A stretch of 36,415 nt of DNA, taken from JAYOFM01 sp038117225 (lineage in GTDB: Bacteria; Pseudomonadota; Alphaproteobacteria; Rhodospirillales; Casp-alpha2). The position numbers and the translations under genes were made by a program. Below the pieces are notes generated by a model that saw only the letters and a program-made list of their open reading frames with translations, did not search any database and was not told the DNA's origin. Location of the stretch: NCBI GenBank assembly GCA_038117225.1, contig JAYOFM010000018.1, forward strand, positions 1 to 36,415, written 5' to 3'. Shown piece after piece: positions 31,945-36,415 of the stretch (its first letter is position 1; each line of letters opens with the position of its first letter).

Positions 31945-33789
31945 CTAGACGCCGAGGCGGCTCAGGGTTTCGTTGGTCGGCACGCCATCCGGTGTCCAGC
32001 CGCGCAGTTCGTAATATTCCGGCAGCATGACATCGAGGCCACTGGTCTTGCCCGCGGCCGGGCCGGTCTTGGCCGCGTCCTTGAGCAGCCGCGCCGGCAG
32101 GGTATCGTCCTTGCCAGTGAAGCCGGCCGCCAGGTTGAACTGACGTTCCAGGTTCCATATCCGCTCGCCGACTTCCAGCAGGGTTTCCGACGTCCACTCG
32201 CCCTCGCAGGCGGCATCGATCTGCGGCGCGATGTCCTCCAGCGACCAGGCGAAGGTGGTGAACACGCAAATCCCGGCGGAATCGACCGCCGCCGTCGCAT
32301 CCTGGAACGCCTTCACCAGACCGGCCTTGCCTTCCGTGACCAACGGATCGGTCTTTTCCGGAATGCCGAGGATTTCCGACGCCACGGTGTAGCTGCGCAA
32401 ATGGCAGGCACCCCGGTTGGAGGTGGCATAGGTCAGGCCCATGCCCTGAATGCCGCGACCGTCGTAGGCCGGGAACTCCTGGCCCTTGACCGCCATGGAC
32501 AGTTCCGGCTTGCCGTGCTTTTCACATAGCAGTTTGGACCCGAGGCCGATCTCGGCACCGAATCCCTCGCCCTTGCCACATTGCAGCGACATCTCAACCA
32601 GGGCCTCGGCATTGCCGAAGCTGAGATCCATGCCGGTGTCCTTCTCGGTGATGACACCCTCTTCAAAGAGTTCCATCGCCGCACCGACAGTAGCGCCAAA
32701 GGAAATCGGATCAAATCCCTGTTCGTTGCAGACGAAATTCGCGAAGGTCAGCGCATCGAGATCATCGACGCCGGTCGCCGCCCCCAACGCCCACGCGGCT
32801 TCGTACTCGAGCCCGCCTGAGGCGCCGTGGTACTGCGGCCGCTCGGCAACGGAGAAATGCGTGCGGTCGATTGTCGAAATACGCCCACAGGCGATGGTGC
32901 AACCGAAACACGCGGCGTTGCGCACCAGGTTCGGCTTGCCGTCGGAATCTCGCGGCTCCGCCATTGCCTCGGCGGAAATATTGTTGGCGCCGTCGAATTG
33001 TGAATCCCGATGATTGCGGGTCGGCAGACTGCCGACTTCGTTGATGACGTTCATCAGCACCTGGGTGCCGAAAGCCGGCAAGCCCTGGCCGGTGACGGCG
33101 TTTTCCGCCAGCACCGCCTTGCCGGCGTTGGCCGCCGCCATGAACTTCGGCGCGTCGTCCACTCTGACGCCCTGGGTACCGCGAATCGCCACGGCCTTGA
33201 GGTTCTTCGAGCCCATCACCGTGCCGACGCCGGAACGCCCGGCGGCGCGGTGCATGTCGTTGACTACGCAGGCGAACTTGACGCCCTTTTCACCGGCGAT
33301 ACCGATGGAGGCGACGCGGATCTGCGGATCCCCATGCTTGGCCTTGATGCCTTCCTCGGTATCCCAGACCGACGTACCCCAATAGGCCGAGGCATCCATC
33401 AACTCGATCTTGTCGTCATCGATGAATAAATAGACCGGAGTCTTCGATGCTCCCTCGAAAATGATCATGTCGAGGCCGGCATTCTTCATTTCGTTACCGA
33501 AGAAGCCGCCGGAATTGGAACACGCAATGGCGCCGGTCAGCGCCCCCTTGGTGACCACGGAATACCGCCCCGCTGTCGACGCGCAGGTGCCGGTCAACGG
33601 CCCGGTGACCATGATCAGCTTGTTGTTGGGGCTCAGGGGATCGACCCTCGGATCAACTTCCTCGGTGAAATACTTGGTCGCCAGTCCGCGCTGTCCCAGA
33701 TAGGCCTTGGCCCAATCCATATTCAGGGCCTCGGTCTTGATGCTGCCGTCGGTCAGGTTGACGCGCAGTAATTTTCTTGCCCATGCCAT
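31945..33789 (-). CDS. Aldehyde:ferredoxin oxidoreductase, tungsten-type catalytic subunit
   Basis: A 614-residue AOR-family enzyme that oxidises aldehydes to acids, or can run in reverse, at a tungsten bis-pterin centre. The [4Fe-4S] ligands are C294, C297 and C301 (CFGCTIAC) and C508 (GICVFTT), the family's CX2CX3C plus distant Cys. Cofactor-binding stretches include GEKGVKFACVVNDMHRAAG, SGVGTVMGSKNLKAVAIRG, and TSNRGACHLRSYT. Length and N-terminus (WARKLLRVNLTDGSI) are typical. GGGAG lies upstream of ATG 33789. The ferredoxin gene ends 18 bases before it. No signal peptide, so it is cytoplasmic. Metal (W or Mo) and aldehyde cannot be told from sequence. Confidence 0.95.
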   Translation of the reverse strand: MAWARKLLRVNLTDGSIKTEALNMDWAKAYLGQRGLATKYFTEEVDPRVDPLSPNNKLIMVTGPLTGTCASTAGRYSVVTKGALTGAIACSNSGGFFGNEMKNAGLDMIIFEGASKTPVYLFIDDDKIELMDASAYWGTSVWDTEEGIKAKHGDPQIRVASIGIAGEKGVKFACVVNDMHRAAGRSGVGTVMGSKNLKAVAIRGTQGVRVDDAPKFMAAANAGKAVLAENAVTGQGLPAFGTQVLMNVINEVGSLPTRNHRDSQFDGANNISAEAMAEPRDSDGKPNLVRNAACFGCTIACGRISTIDRTHFSVAERPQYHGASGGLEYEAAWALGAATGVDDLDALTFANFVCNEQGFDPISFGATVGAAMELFEEGVITEKDTGMDLSFGNAEALVEMSLQCGKGEGFGAEIGLGSKLLCEKHGKPELSMAVKGQEFPAYDGRGIQGMGLTYATSNRGACHLRSYTVASEILGIPEKTDPLVTEGKAGLVKAFQDATAAVDSAGICVFTTFAWSLEDIAPQIDAACEGEWTSETLLEVGERIWNLERQFNLAAGFTGKDDTLPARLLKDAAKTGPAAGKTSGLDVMLPEYYELRGWTPDGVPTNETLSRLGV

Positions 33790-33807
33790 GTTTCTGTCTC
33801 CCGCGGC

Positions 33808-34287
33808 TTATGCCGTCGCCTGAGTGCCGGAATCGGTCTTCGCCGCCCATTCGCGCATCTTCTCCAGGCCGGTCCAGTTGGCATCGACAAAAGTGATGGC
33901 ATCGGTCGGGCAGGCCTTGGCGCATTCCGGTTCGCCGCCACACAGGTCACACTTGATGACTTTGCCGGTGTCGGCATTGTAATTCACGGTGCCGAACGGG
34001 CACGCGATGGTACATACCTTGCAGCCGACGCAGAGCGCGTCGGAAACGATCTTCGCCCCGGTCGCGGCATCCAGCGAAATCGCATCCACCGGGCACGCGT
34101 GCATGCACCACGCCTCGTCGCACTGGGTGCAGGTATAGGGCACGAAACGCCCTTGTTCATGAAAGTTGAACACCTTGATGCGCGACTTGGCCGGATTGAA
34201 GGCGGCTTCGTTATCGTACGAACACGCCAGTTCGCACTGCAGGCAACCGGTGCACTTGCCGGGGTCGATGGATAGAGATTTCAGCAT
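33808..34287 (-). CDS. Four-cluster ferredoxin, AOR electron-transfer subunit
   Basis: A 159-residue polyferredoxin with 16 Cys in four groups: 12, 15, 18, 22; 53, 56, 61, 65; 86, 89, 92, 96; and 113, 116, 122, 126. This predicts four [4Fe-4S] clusters, as in HycB/DmsB-type subunits and the small subunit of AorABC. It would carry electrons from AOR to the FAD subunit. It is the first gene of the operon, with GGAGGG five bases before ATG 34287. The C-terminal 30 residues after the last cluster are soluble and variable. No signal peptide. Confidence 0.93.
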   Translation of the reverse strand: MLKSLSIDPGKCTGCLQCELACSYDNEAAFNPAKSRIKVFNFHEQGRFVPYTCTQCDEAWCMHACPVDAISLDAATGAKIVSDALCVGCKVCTIACPFGTVNYNADTGKVIKCDLCGGEPECAKACPTDAITFVDANWTGLEKMREWAAKTDSGTQATA

Positions 34288-34549
34288 TTAGGCCCTCCCA
34301 GGGTCTTCTGGATACTTCCTGGCGCGGACGGGATAAGGAATCGGACGTGACTGTGCACGTTCGCAAAATCCTCCCCGGCCCGATGACATCTTTTCTCAGG
34401 TTTCTGTGGCGGACTCTAACACCGCGAAGCCCGAAGTTCTGAGTCTTTTCTTTACGCTCGCCGTGTGCCGCCGCGAGTGGTGCTAGTGGACATTGGACGA
34501 CGTATATCGCACTGTAAGGTATGCAATTAATGCTTGGGGAGACGCTTGC
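34288..34549. promoter_or_regulatory. Divergent control region between the AOR operon and the small DNA-binding gene
   Basis: 262 bases between divergent genes. ACGTG-N6-CACGT (34345-34360) is a perfect five-base inverted repeat 58 bases upstream of the ferredoxin ATG and could be an operator. Towards the plus-strand gene, TTGGAC (34493-34498), 16 bases and TAAGGT make a weak promoter. GGGGAG lies about eight bases before GTG 34550. No clear promoter was found for the AOR operon. Confidence 0.35.
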
Positions 34550-35029
34550 GTGAAATTGCGAGCACCTAAACGGTTTGCCACCGCCGTGACACGAATCAAG
34601 AACGCACTTGGCGAAGAAGCTTGTGCCAAGGCCGTTGACCGCTCCGTTTCTCTGATCCGCAAGTGGGCCGACCCCGATCACGCCAGCCGGCCAAACCTGC
34701 CGCGGGCGCTGGCCTTGGATATCGCGTACGTCGAGGCGGGCCACGGCGAACCGCCGATTCTGGCCATGTATCAGGCTCGACTGGCCCGCGCCGTCGCCGG
34801 CCTGGCGCCGGAAAAGAGCATCGACGTGGTACTCGCCGCCTTGGCCGTACAATCCGCCGTCGGTGAGGTATCGCAATCATTGGTAGAACTGCGATCGTCT
34901 AATGATCCGACCGGCAGCGGCTTTTCCAACAACGAGCGCAACCAGATCCTCAGCCTACTCGAACGTCTGCAGCTTCAGGTGACCCAGATCGAGAATGCGC
35001 TTGGCAACGCGGGCAGTCCCTTCAACTAG
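34550..35029 (+). CDS. Small putative DNA-binding protein
   Basis: A 159-residue protein. Residues about 8-45 (RFATAVTRIKNALGEEACAKAVDRSV split by a turn, then SLIRKWAD) look like a helix-turn-helix of the Cro/C1 or CII type, with RKWADPDHA at its end. A longer helical C-terminal part (SLVELRSS and ILSLLERLQLQVTQIENALG) looks coiled-coil and may dimerise. GTG 34550 is preferred for its GGGGAG; TTG 34493 is an in-frame alternative. It is divergent from the AOR operon and could regulate it. I recognise no named family, so the function is tentative. Confidence 0.6.
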   Translation: MKLRAPKRFATAVTRIKNALGEEACAKAVDRSVSLIRKWADPDHASRPNLPRALALDIAYVEAGHGEPPILAMYQARLARAVAGLAPEKSIDVVLAALAVQSAVGEVSQSLVELRSSNDPTGSGFSNNERNQILSLLERLQLQVTQIENALGNAGSPFN

Positions 35030-35190
35030 TTATCGCGAGCGCCCCCAATGATCCGTCATCCCGACCGATCAATTGTCATTTCGGCGCAGTTTTACAATCG
35101 ATTCAGCGCCGCCGCGCTGCTATGTCTCGGGACACTCGAACACGCGGCGACGCGCGTTGATTGCGCGCGCGCCGGTCAGGAGAAAATTTC

Positions 35191-35238
35191 GTGACACTTA
35201 TTCTCGCAAGACAACGCTCCGAAACGAGCGGTGCTTGA
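35191..35238 (+). CDS. Possible 15-codon leader peptide before the CDF gene
   Basis: A GTG at 35191 with AGGAG eight bases upstream opens a frame of 15 codons (MTLILARQRSETSGA) ending at TGA 35236-35238, three bases before the CDF ATG and in the same frame. The CDF start itself has no clear ribosome site, so its translation may depend on this leader. Alternatively, the TGA is a base error or mutation and the exporter really starts at the GTG. Only the sequence pattern supports either reading. Confidence 0.3.
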   Translation: MTLILARQRSETSGA

Positions 35239-35241
35239 ACG

Positions 35242-36216
35242 ATGGCCCACGGTTCCAAACGGGTCATTTACGCGGCGTTGATCGGCAATCTGTTGATCGC
35301 GATCGCCAAGGGCGCGGCCGCCGCCTATACCGGCAGCTCGGCCATGCTGAGCGAGGCCATCCATTCGGTTGTCGATACCGGCAACCAGGGCCTTCTCCTG
35401 ATGGGCATGGCGCGGGCCAAGCAACCGCCGGATGCCAAGCATCCCTTCGGGTATGGCATGGAACTGTATTTTTGGACCTTCGTCGTCGCCATTCTGATCT
35501 TCGCCGTTGGCGCCGGCATTTCCATATACGAAGGCATCGACAAGCTGCGCTATCCGCACGCGGTCGAGAACGTACATATCAACTATATCGTGCTAACGTT
35601 GGCGGGGATATTCGAAGGCATCGCCTGGACTATCGCCTATAAGGAATTCCGGCGCCTGCAGGGATCTCAGTCATTTGTGGAAGCGGTCCTCGCCAGCAAG
35701 GACCCGACCGTGTTCACGGTGCTATTCGAGGACACGGCGGCGATGCTTGGCCTGTTGATCGCCGGTCTCGGTCTGGCCATCGGCCAGGCGCTGGAAATTC
35801 CCGAGTTGGACGGCATCGCGTCGATACTTATTGGCGTCATTCTGGCGCTCACCGCCGCGCTGCTGGCGGTGGAAAGCAAGGGCCTGCTGATCGGCGAAGG
35901 GGCTCGCCCAGGGGTGCTGAACGCCATTCGCGACGCCGTCGAGGATCATGACGCAGTGCTACGCACCAACGAATTGCTGACCATGCACCTTGGTCCGCAG
36001 GATATCCTGGTCAACGTCAGTATCGATTTTCGCGACGGCATTGGCGCCACGGAAGTCGAAGCCGCCATTTCCGATATCGAGCGCCGCATCAAGGACGAGA
36101 ACCCCGAGGTGCGGCGCGTCTTCATCGAGGCCCAGAGCTGGCAGGGCCACGAGGCGGATCGCCGCGCGCACGAGCCGCCAGCCGACCCATCGACCGATAA
36201 GGAGATCGAGCCATGA
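35242..36216 (+). CDS. Cation diffusion facilitator (CDF) metal exporter
   Basis: A 324-residue inner-membrane exporter with about six transmembrane helices and a C-terminal cytoplasmic metal-binding domain. TM2 has the metal site H41xxxD45 in EAIHSVVDTGNQG. The TM5 site region is FEDTAAMLG (E163, D164), the form seen in the ZnT9-like branch rather than HxxxD. KQPPDAKHPFGYGMELYFW is the family loop. The substrate is likely Zn or a similar divalent metal. The start at ATG 35242 gives the usual MAHGSK-type N-terminus. Its stop overlaps the next ATG (ATGA), so the two are coupled. Confidence 0.9.
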   Translation: MAHGSKRVIYAALIGNLLIAIAKGAAAAYTGSSAMLSEAIHSVVDTGNQGLLLMGMARAKQPPDAKHPFGYGMELYFWTFVVAILIFAVGAGISIYEGIDKLRYPHAVENVHINYIVLTLAGIFEGIAWTIAYKEFRRLQGSQSFVEAVLASKDPTVFTVLFEDTAAMLGLLIAGLGLAIGQALEIPELDGIASILIGVILALTAALLAVESKGLLIGEGARPGVLNAIRDAVEDHDAVLRTNELLTMHLGPQDILVNVSIDFRDGIGATEVEAAISDIERRIKDENPEVRRVFIEAQSWQGHEADRRAHEPPADPSTDKEIEP

Positions 36217-36415
36217 GCGACGTTTCAATGTGGGTTCAAGAGGCCACCGCGTCGATGGCGCGGCTGATGGGTAGCTTCATCGAGTATCTGCCGACGTTGA
36301 TGGGCGTCGTTGCCATTCTCGTGTTCGGCTGGATCGTCGCCGGGCTGCTGCGGCGCCTGACCCGGCGTATCCTGCAAGGCTTCAACACCATCGTCGAACG
36401 CAATGTCGATTGGGG
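36213..36415 (+). CDS. Start of a membrane protein, likely MscS-family channel (partial)
   Basis: The first 67 codons of a membrane protein, cut by the window end. A hydrophobic helix lies at about residues 25-46 (LPTLMGVVAILVFGWIVAG), followed by basic RRLTRRILQGFN. This pattern is typical of the N-terminal helix of small-conductance mechanosensitive channels and related TM-helix proteins. The pore helix is not in the window, so the family is provisional. The ATG overlaps the CDF stop by four bases. Confidence 0.6.
   Translation, partial: MSDVSMWVQEATASMARLMGSFIEYLPTLMGVVAILVFGWIVAGLLRRLTRRILQGFNTIVERNVDW

Noticed and set aside
34363..34376. Sigma-54-like GG-N10-GC on the minus strand before the ferredoxin
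   Set aside because: The -24 element does not match TGGCAC and no enhancer-binding regulator is nearby.

Overview
The window looks like a GC-rich alphaproteobacterial chromosome fragment, probably from the Rhodospirillales or a neighbouring order. The lineage call is inference from gene types and order: a YfgM-like/bamB/der run, phnWAY, an orphan Tat-FecR protein and GcvA-like LysR regulation. No rRNA, tRNA, CRISPR array, transposase or phage gene was seen. Several marks suggest a draft assembly, possibly a metagenome bin or amplified genome. The first 32 bases are a perfect inverted copy of internal sequence. A 100-N gap is flanked by identical 55-bp ends, and removing that artefact restores a reading frame.

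Layout. (1) 33-6464 (+) holds 2-aminoethylphosphonate (AEP) uptake and catabolism: the tail of a probable phnT, a fused permease, then phnW, phnA, phnY and a truncated haemoglobin. (2) 6474-9093 holds a LysR regulator divergent from an EamA exporter, a cold-shock protein and a small charged protein. (3) 9136-12362 (-) is a three-gene operon: TPR/GT9 protein, PhyH-type oxygenase and GST. (4) 12487-18495 (+) runs glutamine-synthetase-like ligase, FecR protein, aldehyde dehydrogenase, LysE exporter, iron alcohol dehydrogenase and MarC. The ligase and two dehydrogenases fit gamma-glutamylation of an amine or amino alcohol. (5) 18492-19893 is a MarR regulator divergent from a GST gene broken by a stop codon, with two matching palindromes between them. 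(6) 19897-23624 (-) holds a PYROXD2-type flavoprotein, a class I glutamine amidotransferase, a Sel1 protein and a small lipoprotein. (7) 23789-28613 (+) holds a thioredoxin-fold protein, the YfgM-like protein, BamB, Der and a nucleoside deoxyribosyltransferase-like protein. (8) 28588-34287 (-) is the most distinctive region, a seven-gene operon for a tungsten-type aldehyde:ferredoxin oxidoreductase. It encodes a 16-Cys ferredoxin, AOR, an FAD/NAD oxidoreductase, a MoaD-like carrier, an unrecognised 98-residue protein, an isochorismatase-like hydrolase and a 2OG/Fe(II) oxygenase-like protein. (9) 34550-36415 (+) holds a small putative DNA-binding protein, a CDF metal exporter preceded by a possible leader peptide, and the start of a likely MscS-family channel.

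Aldehyde chemistry recurs: PhnY, a second ALDH, an iron alcohol dehydrogenase and the AOR complex all make or consume aldehydes. The AEP pathway can be followed step by step: transport, transamination to phosphonoacetaldehyde (PhnW), oxidation to phosphonoacetate (PhnY), hydrolysis to acetate and phosphate (PhnA). The AOR operon resembles the NAD-linked AorABC enzymes of mesophilic bacteria, with three extra downstream genes whose role I cannot assign.
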